64,000 bases of DNA from Burkholderiales bacterium (GTDB taxonomy: Bacteria; Pseudomonadota; Gammaproteobacteria; Burkholderiales; Burkholderiaceae_C). Where the stretch lies: the NCBI GenBank assembly GCA_003963115.1, contig RXJQ01000008.1:124001-188000 (forward strand), written 5' to 3'. The translations under genes were made by a program, and so were the position numbers. Below the pieces are notes generated by a model. The model was not told where the DNA came from. It worked only from the letters and a program-made list of their open reading frames with translations, and made no database searches. This document shows positions 16,908 to 25,435 of this stretch, piece after piece (position 1 is the stretch's first letter; each line of letters starts with the position of its first letter).

Positions 16908-17948
16908 TCAAGCCAAATTCAATCGTTTGAACACCGCACGGCAGATGTCTTCATTGCCGACCTGGTTGGCCAACAGGCGACGCTGGCCCGCCAAGCGGAT
17001 GTTGCGCGCCAGAGCTGGGTCTGCCAGCAACCGTTTGCACAAGGCCGCACACTCCCTCGCGTCGTCCCAGAACACGGCCTCTTCGTTTTCTACGTAGAGC
17101 TGCAAATGCTCGTCTGTGCGCTCGGCACACAGCAGACCACCGGCTGCCGGTATCTCCATCGTACGAGTGGTATGGCGATCCCGATTGCCTTTGGACAGCA
17201 TGCCAATGCATATCTGCGCACCGCGCAGAGCGTCAACATAATCTTGGCCTGACAGCGCCGCACCGCGCCAGTAGGGCTGAAGTGCTGGCCAGACGGCAGA
17301 GCTAAACCAGTTGTCACCCCAGATCGCAGGTTTGATGCCCTGCTCAATGAGTGCATGCATCAGCACATCGCGGCCTTCGCCCTTCATGCAACGACCGATG
17401 AAGACAACGTCATTTCGGTAGATATCTGCGACTGGTGCCTGAGGACTCAAGGGCCGATGGGCCATCTCATCGTAACTCATCCACACCCGCATGACATCAC
17501 GCGCACCAAGCGACTGGAACTCAGCCACATTGATATCACGTACCACCACGCACAAGCTGTACTGCGCGATGGCCGCGCGCAAAGTCATGAAGCGCAGGCG
17601 ATCACGCGGACCACTGGGATCATCATGATTGAATAGCACGACGTATCCCGCGCGATCACGCAGGTCGGCAATAGCCTTGGGACCAAGCAACTCCCCGCTG
17701 TCTACCCAGCATAGGTCAAATCTATCCTTACCGTGCAATTGCCTTTGCAACCAACTCTCTACCACTGCTCGCGTCAGACTGTAGCCCGTGCGATAGTGCA
17801 AGGCCCCAAGCCAACGGCCTTTCGTTTGCGCCGCAATGGCTTCTTGGGGGTCCAAGTGGGTCACCGCGCAACCAAGCCGGCGCAAGGCATCTGCGCGATG
17901 GCGCGAAGTCGAGGATGGGTGGGCTCCACCCAAATAGAGCACGCGCAT
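16908..17948 (-). CDS. CgeB-like glycosyltransferase
   Basis: A 346-residue protein resembling the CgeB/spore-maturation group of glycosyltransferases (Glyco_trans_1_2-like C-terminus). Features are MRVLYLGGAHPSSTSRHRAD at the N-terminus, VLFNHDDPSGPRD in the middle, DVVFIGRCMKGEGRD, and the C-terminal HTTRTMEIPAAGGLLCAERT with a following Glu-rich segment, the donor-binding part of these enzymes. ATG 17948 is preferred; a GTG at 17951 directly precedes it. It follows the upstream gene with essentially no gap. Sugar specificity is unknown. Confidence 0.82.
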   Translation of the reverse strand: MRVLYLGGAHPSSTSRHRADALRRLGCAVTHLDPQEAIAAQTKGRWLGALHYRTGYSLTRAVVESWLQRQLHGKDRFDLCWVDSGELLGPKAIADLRDRAGYVVLFNHDDPSGPRDRLRFMTLRAAIAQYSLCVVVRDINVAEFQSLGARDVMRVWMSYDEMAHRPLSPQAPVADIYRNDVVFIGRCMKGEGRDVLMHALIEQGIKPAIWGDNWFSSAVWPALQPYWRGAALSGQDYVDALRGAQICIGMLSKGNRDRHTTRTMEIPAAGGLLCAERTDEHLQLYVENEEAVFWDDARECAALCKRLLADPALARNIRLAGQRRLLANQVGNEDICRAVFKRLNLA

Positions 17949-17951
17949 CAC

Positions 17952-19112
17952 TCAGTGCTCCAGCAACTGCTGATAGACCGCCATGGCTGCGTCGCCGTAA
18001 TCTTTCCAGCCTCCAGCACCTTGCACGGCTTGTATGGCACGCTGGCTCATGTCCATACGCCGTGATGGATCATCTGCCAGCATCTGCATTCGGTCCGCAA
18101 TAGCTGCACCATCACGCACTGGCACGATGAAACCGGCTTGGCCATCCTGATACAAATCCAGCGCACCAGTATGCTCGGTCGCAATCACCACGCATCCACA
18201 CGCCATGGCTTGTGAAAGTACCATGCCAAAGCCTTCCTGAACGCTGGCAAGCACCATCACGTGACTGTGGCTCATGAGCTCTTTGAGTCGAGGTTGGGGC
18301 ACATGCCCCAGTAGCTTCACGTCATGCGGCCACAGGCCATGGACCTTCATCCTGTCGATCAACGACTGTGAGGGTGCGCCGGCAAACGTCAGGGACTTCT
18401 GAGGATGCTTGAGTTGCGCGTAGGCCTGCAAGAGATACGGTATGCCTTTATTGAGGTTCATGCCTCCGACATACAAAACGTCAAAGCGCTTGGGATCCGG
18501 CAGCCCGACAGGTTTGAACAGGTCCAAGTTGACCCCGTAAGGCAGCAATTTCAACTTGTGCGCAGGCACACCTGCCCTCACGAAGCTTCGCACACTGAAT
18601 GTGGAAGGTACTGTGATGCAATCGGCCTGCTCGTACTCGGCCTCTTCAAACTCTATGACACGCGGGTCAATGCCCTCAAACGCCACGCCCCATCGGCGCG
18701 ACTCTTCGCGCAGCAACTCATTTTGCGTACGAATATGGGATGAACCGCGGTCGCATACATAGCGTGCGCCTAGCCTGTGCGCGCGTTGACCACTGCGCAA
18801 GGCGGAGCCTGACAGCCCAACAAAGACATCGCATGGCGGCATGCGTCGCGCGACAACGTCATCCAGGGACGTCTTGATGCGCCACTCCCACTCTTGCACC
18901 GCTTTCGGTCCCAGCCAATGCCGCTTGGGCATGGCCATGTAGGTGGATTGCAGCCATGGCCAAGAATGAATCTTCTCCCGAGGTAACTTCTCAGCGCGCA
19001 GCTTAAAGTGGGGATAGCCAGTGAAGATGGCCGACAGGGCAGCACGCGCGTGCAACTCACGAGCCAAGTCAAAAGTATGGAACTTACCTGGCACAGAAAG
19101 CACGACCTTCAT
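17952..19112 (-). CDS. GT4 family glycosyltransferase
   Basis: GT-B glycosyltransferase of about 386 residues. The N-terminus MKVVLSVPGKFHTFDLAREL is followed by the acceptor domain. The C-terminal domain shows DVLYVGGMNLNKGIPYLLQA, GHVPQPRLKELMSHSHVMVL and the donor motif VQEGFGMVLSQAMACGCVVI, then ATEHTGALDL. The start at ATG 19112 gives the canonical N-terminus; an in-frame start at 19130 adds six residues. It follows epsI by 34 bases in the same operon and is the first glycosyltransferase after the exosortase pair. Confidence 0.88.
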   Translation of the reverse strand: MKVVLSVPGKFHTFDLARELHARAALSAIFTGYPHFKLRAEKLPREKIHSWPWLQSTYMAMPKRHWLGPKAVQEWEWRIKTSLDDVVARRMPPCDVFVGLSGSALRSGQRAHRLGARYVCDRGSSHIRTQNELLREESRRWGVAFEGIDPRVIEFEEAEYEQADCITVPSTFSVRSFVRAGVPAHKLKLLPYGVNLDLFKPVGLPDPKRFDVLYVGGMNLNKGIPYLLQAYAQLKHPQKSLTFAGAPSQSLIDRMKVHGLWPHDVKLLGHVPQPRLKELMSHSHVMVLASVQEGFGMVLSQAMACGCVVIATEHTGALDLYQDGQAGFIVPVRDGAAIADRMQMLADDPSRRMDMSQRAIQAVQGAGGWKDYGDAAMAVYQQLLEH

Positions 19113-19146
19113 GGCACACACCTTCCGCAAGCTGAATGCGAGGTGC

Positions 19147-19884
19147 TCATCGCGAAGCGCGGCCTAGATGACCAATCACTTTGGGTAGATCGTCTTTTGA
19201 CATACTGGACAGCAAGGCCAGCACGAAGTCTCGCTGCTGGGCAAAGGCATCATCCTGGCGCGTCACTTCAGACACGCGCACCAACAGCCCATCAATGCGG
19301 TAGCCACGCAGGGCCATGCGCAGACGAGCCAGATTGCGGTCTAGCGAGCCCTGCGTGGTCATCTGATCGCCAGTGCGGATGAAATATGTCAAGGGCTCCT
19401 GCCGTTGCCCCATTGAGGTTTGCATTTGCACGGTAGGAATATCGCCCCATGGCGTCTTCAACAATGCAGCGCGCCCAGCCTCAACCTTGAACCCCTGAGA
19501 CGGATAGCACATGTCCGGCGTATGCAATTGTGTGTCAGTAGATTGATCGCGGCCATAGGCAATGGACAGCATCATCACGCGGCCCGTCTTTTGGTTGACG
19601 TAGGCCCGGCTGACCGTCTCGCTGTAGATCTTGTCAATCATCTCCGCCTGCACGGGGTTGACCAACGCCCCACCAGCACCAGGTAGTTGCGCCCAATCGC
19701 CAAACTTGGCGGGAATGATCTTGTCGTATACGGGGTTTCCCAATTCTTCAGACCAAAAGCGCGAAGGCAGCAAGAACTCAGCCCCTATCAGGGTGCTAAA
19801 CATGATGACCAGCGCCAACACCAACTGCATCGGCTGGATACTCAAGGGGCGCAGAAAAGTCGCAAGTGAGGTCATACCAATCAC
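19147..19884 (-). CDS. epsI: EpsI, exosortase-B-associated protein
   Basis: EpsI-family protein (PF11984 type), the standard partner of exosortases, with one N-terminal membrane anchor (about residues 15-35) and a periplasmic domain. Recognised by the anchor followed by PSRFWSEELGNP, AKFGDWAQLPG, IAYGRDQSTDTQLHTPDMCY (a conserved Cys-containing EpsI block) and YFIRTGDQ. About 245 residues. The GTG at 19884 overlaps the xrtB stop as GTGA; ATG 19875 is an alternative start. In other bacteria EpsI is needed with EpsH for EPS production; its exact chemistry is not settled. Confidence 0.88.
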   Translation of the reverse strand: MIGMTSLATFLRPLSIQPMQLVLALVIMFSTLIGAEFLLPSRFWSEELGNPVYDKIIPAKFGDWAQLPGAGGALVNPVQAEMIDKIYSETVSRAYVNQKTGRVMMLSIAYGRDQSTDTQLHTPDMCYPSQGFKVEAGRAALLKTPWGDIPTVQMQTSMGQRQEPLTYFIRTGDQMTTQGSLDRNLARLRMALRGYRIDGLLVRVSEVTRQDDAFAQQRDFVLALLSSMSKDDLPKVIGHLGRASR

Positions 19885-20798
19885 GCAGAATTGGGCTTGT
19901 CAGGAGGAGAGATGGCACGAAACAAGGTGTCTAGTCCCATCATCATCAACATGGCGCTGGCAAACAAAACGATGCCTGCAAAGCCATGCAGAAATCCTTG
20001 CCCAGCCTCGTCCCCAAAGTGATAGGTGATCAAGGTCAGCACAATCACACGGATGGTATTGGCTGTGAACGAAATAGGCACGATCAAGCACGCAAGCCCG
20101 ACATTGCGTACCCACGAGCTGTGCTTGATCACGTTCAGATAAAAAATGCCCATGGCTTCAAGCATGAACAGAGTACGCATGCCGGCGCAAGCGTCCGCAA
20201 CCAGCAATTGGTATTGGCCAATGTTCAGAACCACGCCATTGCGGGAAATGGGGTACCCCAGATCCCACAGCAACTCACTGACCACAATCGACACCTTCAA
20301 TTTGATAAAGTGGCTGATCGGGTCCAGCAGAAAGCCAGGCAAGGGCACCATGAAGATGCAGAAAAATACAGGGAACTTGAGCTTGCCGAGCAAGGCTGTC
20401 CCGCCAACAAGCAAGATCATGCCCATTAGCATCGGAATGAATGAGCCCACCTCAAAATAGATGATGCCTAGTGCGCGACCAGCCACGAAGAGAACCGACC
20501 CTAGCAAGAAAGCAGGCCACGCCAACGCCTGGCCGCGCAGAGCATCCGGCTTGGCTTCGTACTCGCGCCAACGATTGAACAGCAACCACATGGACAACGC
20601 CAGCATGATCGGACCATGGCTGTGTTCGCCCTGGCTCCAAAGCCCAGCCGACCCACTTTGCAAGAGCCTGAATACCGTTGACACATACAAGCCGAACAGC
20701 CCAAGCGAAAGCCAGACAATCTCGGACGCAAGCGGCAGCGAAGAACGCAATGGCGTCCTTGGACTCGCTTCGGCAACAATCGTCGTCGTTTGCGTCAT
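19881..20798 (-). CDS. xrtB: Exosortase B (XrtB/EpsH)
   Basis: Eight-helix inner-membrane exosortase, a transpeptidase-like cysteine enzyme expected to cut PEP-CTERM sorting signals. The catalytic set typical of the family is visible: Cys204 in DACAGMRTL, Arg250 in ANTIRVIVL and His271 in LHGFAGIVLF. GEHSHGPIML near residue 57 and FMVPLPGFLLDP near 149 are other exosortase hallmarks. At 305 residues it lacks a fused EpsI domain, and a separate epsI follows, as in exosortase-B loci of methanolan type. It is embedded between epsG and epsI. No PEP-CTERM protein was found in this window. Confidence 0.93.
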   Translation of the reverse strand: MTQTTTIVAEASPRTPLRSSLPLASEIVWLSLGLFGLYVSTVFRLLQSGSAGLWSQGEHSHGPIMLALSMWLLFNRWREYEAKPDALRGQALAWPAFLLGSVLFVAGRALGIIYFEVGSFIPMLMGMILLVGGTALLGKLKFPVFFCIFMVPLPGFLLDPISHFIKLKVSIVVSELLWDLGYPISRNGVVLNIGQYQLLVADACAGMRTLFMLEAMGIFYLNVIKHSSWVRNVGLACLIVPISFTANTIRVIVLTLITYHFGDEAGQGFLHGFAGIVLFASAMLMMMGLDTLFRAISPPDKPNSA

Positions 20799-20802
20799 CG
20801 CA

Positions 20803-21681
20803 TCAATACTCGTTCATCAAGATCCCGGCAATCTTGACATCGCTTTTCGTCAGCTGTTTGACAAGCCCTTGCAGGTGAGGTACCCGACTTGCATTCTTCC
20901 GCCCCACAATCAAAGCGGCGCCGCAGTGAAAAGCGATGACGCGCGCATCTGCACCTACCGCATACGAGGGGGTATCCACTAGCACATAGTCGAATTTATT
21001 GAGCAGCTCTCGCAGCAAAAGGCTGAATGACGCCCGTTGCAGCAACTCAGCCGGGTTGGGCGCGACCACACCAGCGGGAATCATGAACAGATTGGGAATG
21101 TGCTCAACCGGCTTGATCACATTGGCTGGCGCACGGCCAGCTAAGATGCCACTCAACCCTACCGAGCCGTCTACACCAAACAGGCTGTGCAACTTGGGTT
21201 GACGCAAGTTGGCATCAATAAGCAAGGTGCGTCCGGGCAACTGGCCAAAAGCAACAGCCAAGTTAGCCACAACAAACGACTTCCCGTCGCCTATATCAGA
21301 ACTCGTCACCGCTAGGGCACGCCGTCTTTCGCGATCTGCGAGCACACCCATTACCAGCTGCGAGCGCACATCGCGGAAGGCCTCAACATCCTCACAAAAC
21401 GGATCGTTGGCAACAATCAGATCCTCGTGAAGGCTGACGCCCCCCTGAGGTGCATAGGGATAGTGAAACTGCTGAGCAAGAGCCCATATGACGTCATCTT
21501 GTTTGGCAAGCCCCAATGCCACAGCTGCTTCACCAAAACGAACGCCATGCTGACGCTGATACTGAAGCGCCATTTCAACCTGCTCAGCCGTCAGTCCCTT
21601 GGCTCGCTGCAAAATATCGCCCAGCGTTGAGACGTCCTGCACACCCGAATCAAGCCGTTCGGCTTTGTTCTGAAAACTCAT
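20803..21681 (-). CDS. epsG: EpsG, chain-length-determinant BY-kinase-like ATPase
   Basis: Cytoplasmic P-loop ATPase paired with EpsF to control EPS chain length. From ATG 21681 (292 residues), an N-terminal GspE_N-like region (about 20-80) precedes the kinase domain: Walker A SSDIGDGKS (127-135), Walker A' TLLIDANLR (152-160) and Walker B YVLVDTP (232-238). The second acidic residue of Walker A', usually Asp, is Asn159. There is no C-terminal tyrosine cluster; it ends in NEY. GAGG precedes ATG 21681; a TTG at 21690 overlapping the epsF stop is an alternative start. Confidence 0.88.
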   Translation of the reverse strand: MSFQNKAERLDSGVQDVSTLGDILQRAKGLTAEQVEMALQYQRQHGVRFGEAAVALGLAKQDDVIWALAQQFHYPYAPQGGVSLHEDLIVANDPFCEDVEAFRDVRSQLVMGVLADRERRRALAVTSSDIGDGKSFVVANLAVAFGQLPGRTLLIDANLRQPKLHSLFGVDGSVGLSGILAGRAPANVIKPVEHIPNLFMIPAGVVAPNPAELLQRASFSLLLRELLNKFDYVLVDTPSYAVGADARVIAFHCGAALIVGRKNASRVPHLQGLVKQLTKSDVKIAGILMNEY

Positions 21682-21686
21682 GTTGA

Positions 21687-23111
21687 TCAAGCCTCGTAGG
21701 GGAGCGCACGCACAGGCGGAGTGGACTTCAGCCGCAAGCGACTAGCCAAACCGACCGCACGGCTTTTCTTGAACGAGGGGATGCAGCCAATCAAGGGCTG
21801 ACTGGTAAGACGCTCAACTTCCGACTGAATGCGAAGACGTCGGTCCATGTACTCGACCATCAAGGCCGCAGCAAGTGCGAGCGCCGCTGCCACCAAACCG
21901 CCCATCGATATATTGGCCTTGATATTGGGGCTACTTGGAACCGACGGCGCCACCGCCGTTTCAAGCGCACTGATATTCGCCTGGTTGGCCTGGCTTTCCA
22001 AGTTTGTGTTGTTCATGCGCGCCAGCACGCCGTCGTAGGCGCGTTGGGCGTTCTCCACGTCTCGCACCAGGATGGCTGCTCCATCACGCGTGCTCTTCAT
22101 CTTCATAACTTTGACACGCTGCTCCTCCAAAGCTGCACGCAACTGCCCCAGACGCGACACGTTCACGCTATTGCCAACGCCAACACTGCTGGACACACGA
22201 CGGATTTCCTCTTCGAGCTTGCGCGAAGTATCGGCAATCCCAGACTTGATCTCTCGCACCTGCGGATGTTCTTCACCAAGGCGCGTGGTCATTTGCTCCA
22301 GTGATGTCTGCTGACGCGCCAGCTCTGTCTTGAGTGTGACCACCAGCGGGCTAGACATCACATCAGGCGAGCGCTCGCCTTGAACCGCAGCCGCAGCCTG
22401 ACGGCTGCCAGAGTCCATGGATGTCGACTGGATCATCACCACTTGATTGGATAACTCGTTGAGGCGAGCCGTTTCAATGTCCAGACGCTCGTCGGTCACC
22501 AACAAGCCCTGAGTGCGCTGATATTCAGACAACTTGGCCTGAGACTCCTCAAGGGCTTGACGCGCTGTGCGGGCTGTGGCCTCCAGAAAATCCTTGGACT
22601 GCCTGGCTGGGCTGGTACGCAACTCCAGCACAGTCTCCAAGTAGGCCTGCACGAAGCCATTGGCAACTGCAGAGGCAAAGTTGGGATCAGCCGCTTTGTA
22701 GCTGATGTAAATTACATTAGAGCCGCGTGACGGTCGAGCCTCCATGGAGCTTTGAAGCAAGGCACCCAGCCAGCCCACATAGTCGCCCGTACCCTGGGTG
22801 GCTACCTGCCAGCGAGCACGCATTTCTTGCGATTCGTTGAGCTTCATATTGCGGATGAGTCTCATCGCCACGCGCTTGCTGTTGATGATGTCTACCTGCG
22901 TCATCAGGTAGGCCGGCGACGTCAGCGATGGCGATACCGTCCCAGCGATCGGGTCGGCGTTCTTGACATCCAGCAACACCGATGCAGTGGCCGTATAGCT
23001 CTTGGGCATGGTCGATGTGTAGACAGCCACGCCACCCAACACCAGCACAAACAAGCTGAGAGCGACAATCCAGCGCGCGCGCAAGATGGCAAAAATCTGC
23101 GCAAAGGTCAT
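21687..23111 (-). CDS. epsF: EpsF, Wzc/Wzz-type chain-length determinant
   Basis: Inner-membrane polysaccharide co-polymerase of 474 residues. MTFAQIFAILRARWIVALSL leads into the first membrane helix (about 14-34) and the Wzz segment with YTATASVLLD. A long heptad-rich periplasmic coiled coil occupies about residues 165-375 with the GNVR-type ending. A second membrane helix near 405-425 precedes a cytoplasmic DRRLRIQSEVE tail. The start at ATG 23111 is chosen over an upstream in-frame start that adds 16 unlike residues. It is the first gene of the minus-strand eps operon; the 233-base gap upstream should hold its promoter. Confidence 0.9.
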   Translation of the reverse strand: MTFAQIFAILRARWIVALSLFVLVLGGVAVYTSTMPKSYTATASVLLDVKNADPIAGTVSPSLTSPAYLMTQVDIINSKRVAMRLIRNMKLNESQEMRARWQVATQGTGDYVGWLGALLQSSMEARPSRGSNVIYISYKAADPNFASAVANGFVQAYLETVLELRTSPARQSKDFLEATARTARQALEESQAKLSEYQRTQGLLVTDERLDIETARLNELSNQVVMIQSTSMDSGSRQAAAAVQGERSPDVMSSPLVVTLKTELARQQTSLEQMTTRLGEEHPQVREIKSGIADTSRKLEEEIRRVSSSVGVGNSVNVSRLGQLRAALEEQRVKVMKMKSTRDGAAILVRDVENAQRAYDGVLARMNNTNLESQANQANISALETAVAPSVPSSPNIKANISMGGLVAAALALAAALMVEYMDRRLRIQSEVERLTSQPLIGCIPSFKKSRAVGLASRLRLKSTPPVRALPYEA

Positions 23112-23290
23112 TGCGCACACCCAAGCCTGACGTTGCAGGCGAAAGCTGCACCCACCCACGCGGTCAAGCGTGGGTACTTACTGGGAAAAGACATTTGAAC
23201 TACTCCGAGCAGACTTGAGCGTATAGCTTGATCCACCTCAGTGTAGGGATCGAGTATGACAATCTGTAGTCAGAGCCGAACGGCCCATCC

Positions 23291-23321
23291 CCCCTACTCC
23301 GGGGCTTCTCCCCAGACGGGG
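23291..23321. promoter_or_regulatory. C-rich/G-rich palindromic element upstream of epsF
   Basis: CCCCTACTCCGGGG (23291-23304) is followed by CCCCAGACGGGG (23310-23321), so two C4/G4 dyads lie side by side about 180 bases upstream of the epsF start. The first dyad is almost the same as the one at 32,553. No T run follows, so a protein-binding site or RNA structure is more likely than a terminator. The immediately preceding bases also share CCGAACGGCCC with the 1,564 element. Confidence 0.4.
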
Positions 23322-23344
23322 TAATCAGGCTGGTTACATGAAGA

Positions 23345-24082
23345 TCACAACGCAATCTTGACGAACACAAATTCCGGAATGTGCTTGATGATCAGCATGA
23401 TCAAACGCCAGAAACCCGGCGTATAAACGATGTTGCCTCCCTTGTCGATGGCTCGGGTAATGTCGCGCGCCACCTGCTCTGGCTTGGCCCACAGCGCACC
23501 CTTCTTGAGGTGCGCCGTCATGGGCGTATCCACAAACCCCGGCTTGACGGTGATAACGTGCACGCCCCTCTTGGCCAGACGCTGTCGCAAGCCCGACGCG
23601 AACGCGCTGACCAGGGCCTTGGCACTGCCGTAGACATAGTTGCTCTGCCGCCCACGGTCACCCGCCACCGACGAGATCACCGCGATCGCCCCACGCCCCT
23701 GCGCGGCCAGTTGCTCACCTGCCAGCGTCATCAGCGAGACAACCGAGGTGCCATTGGTGGCAATCTCGCCCAGCGCGTAGGCCACGTCCTGCTGCGCACG
23801 CTCCTGGTCAGACAAGGTGCCATGCGCGATCAGCACCGTGTCCAGGCCATCCATGAAGCGCGTGGCGTCGGCCAGCAAGACCGCGTGCTGCTCAAGCAAG
23901 TTGGCATCGAACACCTTGGTCCCCACCTTCTGGGCACCCCGGGCCTTGAGGTCATCGGCAATGGACTGGAGTTGCAGTGCATTGCGCGCGGCCAGATAGA
24001 GCTGGTCGCCACGTTGCGCCCAGGCACGTGCACAGGCTTCGGCCATGGCCGACGTGGCCCCGACGATGAGGATTTTTCTCAT
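23345..24082 (-). CDS. SDR oxidoreductase, DprE2-like
   Basis: Short-chain dehydrogenase of 245 residues. It has an N-terminal nucleotide-binding loop ILIVGATSAMAEA (about 4-16), AHGTL near 90 and catalytic Ser-Tyr-Lys visible as VISSVAGDRGRQSNYVYGSAK, with VKPGFVDTPM afterwards. The closest functional analogy is DprE2, which reduces the 2-keto intermediate produced by DprE1 during polyprenyl-phosphoryl-arabinose synthesis. The call rests on gene order: its start overlaps the stop of the DprE1-like gene as ATGA. A hydrophobic C-terminus suggests membrane association. Without that neighbour it would be called only an SDR. Confidence 0.8.
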   Translation of the reverse strand: MRKILIVGATSAMAEACARAWAQRGDQLYLAARNALQLQSIADDLKARGAQKVGTKVFDANLLEQHAVLLADATRFMDGLDTVLIAHGTLSDQERAQQDVAYALGEIATNGTSVVSLMTLAGEQLAAQGRGAIAVISSVAGDRGRQSNYVYGSAKALVSAFASGLRQRLAKRGVHVITVKPGFVDTPMTAHLKKGALWAKPEQVARDITRAIDKGGNIVYTPGFWRLIMLIIKHIPEFVFVKIAL

Positions 24083-25419
24083 GATGACTCCATGACCCGA
24101 CGCCAGAAGCCTGAGCTGAAGCGAGGGTCGATGTATGGCGTGAACTCGGTCCAGCGGGGATAGCCGGCCTTGAAGATGGTGGCCCCCATGCGACCGTCCT
24201 TGGCCGGATAGAGGCGCCCGCCCGCATCCAGCACGATGCGATCGAGCTGCGCGAACAGGGCGTGCAGCTTGGGCCCTTGATTGGGAAAATCCAAAGCCAG
24301 CGTCGTGCCCGGCTCAGGAAATGACAGCATGCCCAGCGAAGGCTGCGTGCCAAACTGCTTGAGCACAGCCAGGAAGGACCCCATGCCGCCGCCGGCGATA
24401 GCTTCCAACAAGGCGCGCGTGGCCGGCAGGGCCCGATAGGGTGGCACCACGCACTGGTACTGGTAGAAGCCTTTGGGCCCGTAGATTCGGTTCCACTCCA
24501 GCAGGGCATCGAGCGGGTAGAAGAAAGGCCGGTAGTGCTGCACGCTGCGCACCACGTCCGCACTCTGCTTGTTGAAGTACAGCGTGTTGAAAGACTTGAG
24601 CGAAAGCATGTTGATCAGCGACACCGGCGGCGTGATGGGCACCTTGCGGCTGTGCACCGCCACCCCGCCAGGCAAGCCCGGCGGCACCGCACTCGTGTCC
24701 ATCACGGCAGGCGCATGGTTGCCCCGGTTGAAGAGGCCCCGGCCCAGCCGCTTGCCCGTGAAGGCGCAATCGATCCACGACACCGTGTACTCGTAGTCCT
24801 TCTCGGAGGCCGTGCTCAGCTCGAAGAATTCCTCGAGGCTGTGAAAGCGGATGGATTCGGTATCCAAGTAGGGATTGGCAATGCGCTTGAGCTGGATCTC
24901 GGCCCAGGTGATCAGGCCCGTGAGCCCCAGACCACCCACCGTGGCGGCGAACCAGTCCGCGTTCTCGCTCACCGAGCAGATGCGACGCGAACCATCCGAG
25001 CGCAGGAGTTCCAGCTGACGCACGTGGTTGCCAAAGGACGCGGCCACGTGGTGGTTCTTGCCATGCACATCGTTGGCAATGGCCCCACCCACCGTGACGA
25101 ACTGCGTGCCCGGCGTGACCGGCAGGAACCAGCCTTGAGGCACCACCAGTTGCAAGATGGTGGACAACAGCACGCCGCCTTCACAGCACAGCACACCCGT
25201 GGCGGGATCGAAAGCAATGAAGCGGTCCAGATGCCCGCCTTGCAGGAGGGCTCCGCCCGGGTTGAGGTTGCTGTCCCCATAGCTGCGGCCATTGCCGAAG
25301 GGCAGCACGCTCGCTCCATCTTCAGGCAAGGCAAAGGGCTGATGCCGGCTGCTCAAGCCCACCACACCATGGGGCCCGCGCCACACGCGTCCCCAGGAGG
25401 TGAAGACCTTGCTGCTCAT
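24079..25419 (-). CDS. FAD-binding oxidase, DprE1-like
   Basis: FAD-dependent sugar oxidase of the GlcD/DprE1 family, about 446 residues. The PCMH FAD domain shows PFGNGRSYGDSNLNPGG, VTPGTQFVTVGGAIANDVHG and GGLGLTGLI. The C-terminal half has IYGPKGFYQYQCVVP and YPAKDGRMG, matching the DprE1 regions around its catalytic Lys. DprE1 oxidises C2 of decaprenyl-phosphoryl-ribose. ATG 25419 was taken as the start; GTG 25425 is possible. It sits between the HAD-UbiA fusion (16-base gap) and the SDR (4-base overlap), matching the known D-arabinofuranose pathway order. Confidence 0.86.
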   Translation of the reverse strand: MSSKVFTSWGRVWRGPHGVVGLSSRHQPFALPEDGASVLPFGNGRSYGDSNLNPGGALLQGGHLDRFIAFDPATGVLCCEGGVLLSTILQLVVPQGWFLPVTPGTQFVTVGGAIANDVHGKNHHVAASFGNHVRQLELLRSDGSRRICSVSENADWFAATVGGLGLTGLITWAEIQLKRIANPYLDTESIRFHSLEEFFELSTASEKDYEYTVSWIDCAFTGKRLGRGLFNRGNHAPAVMDTSAVPPGLPGGVAVHSRKVPITPPVSLINMLSLKSFNTLYFNKQSADVVRSVQHYRPFFYPLDALLEWNRIYGPKGFYQYQCVVPPYRALPATRALLEAIAGGGMGSFLAVLKQFGTQPSLGMLSFPEPGTTLALDFPNQGPKLHALFAQLDRIVLDAGGRLYPAKDGRMGATIFKAGYPRWTEFTPYIDPRFSSGFWRRVMESS

Positions 25420-25435
25420 GCCCACGGTGACGCCG

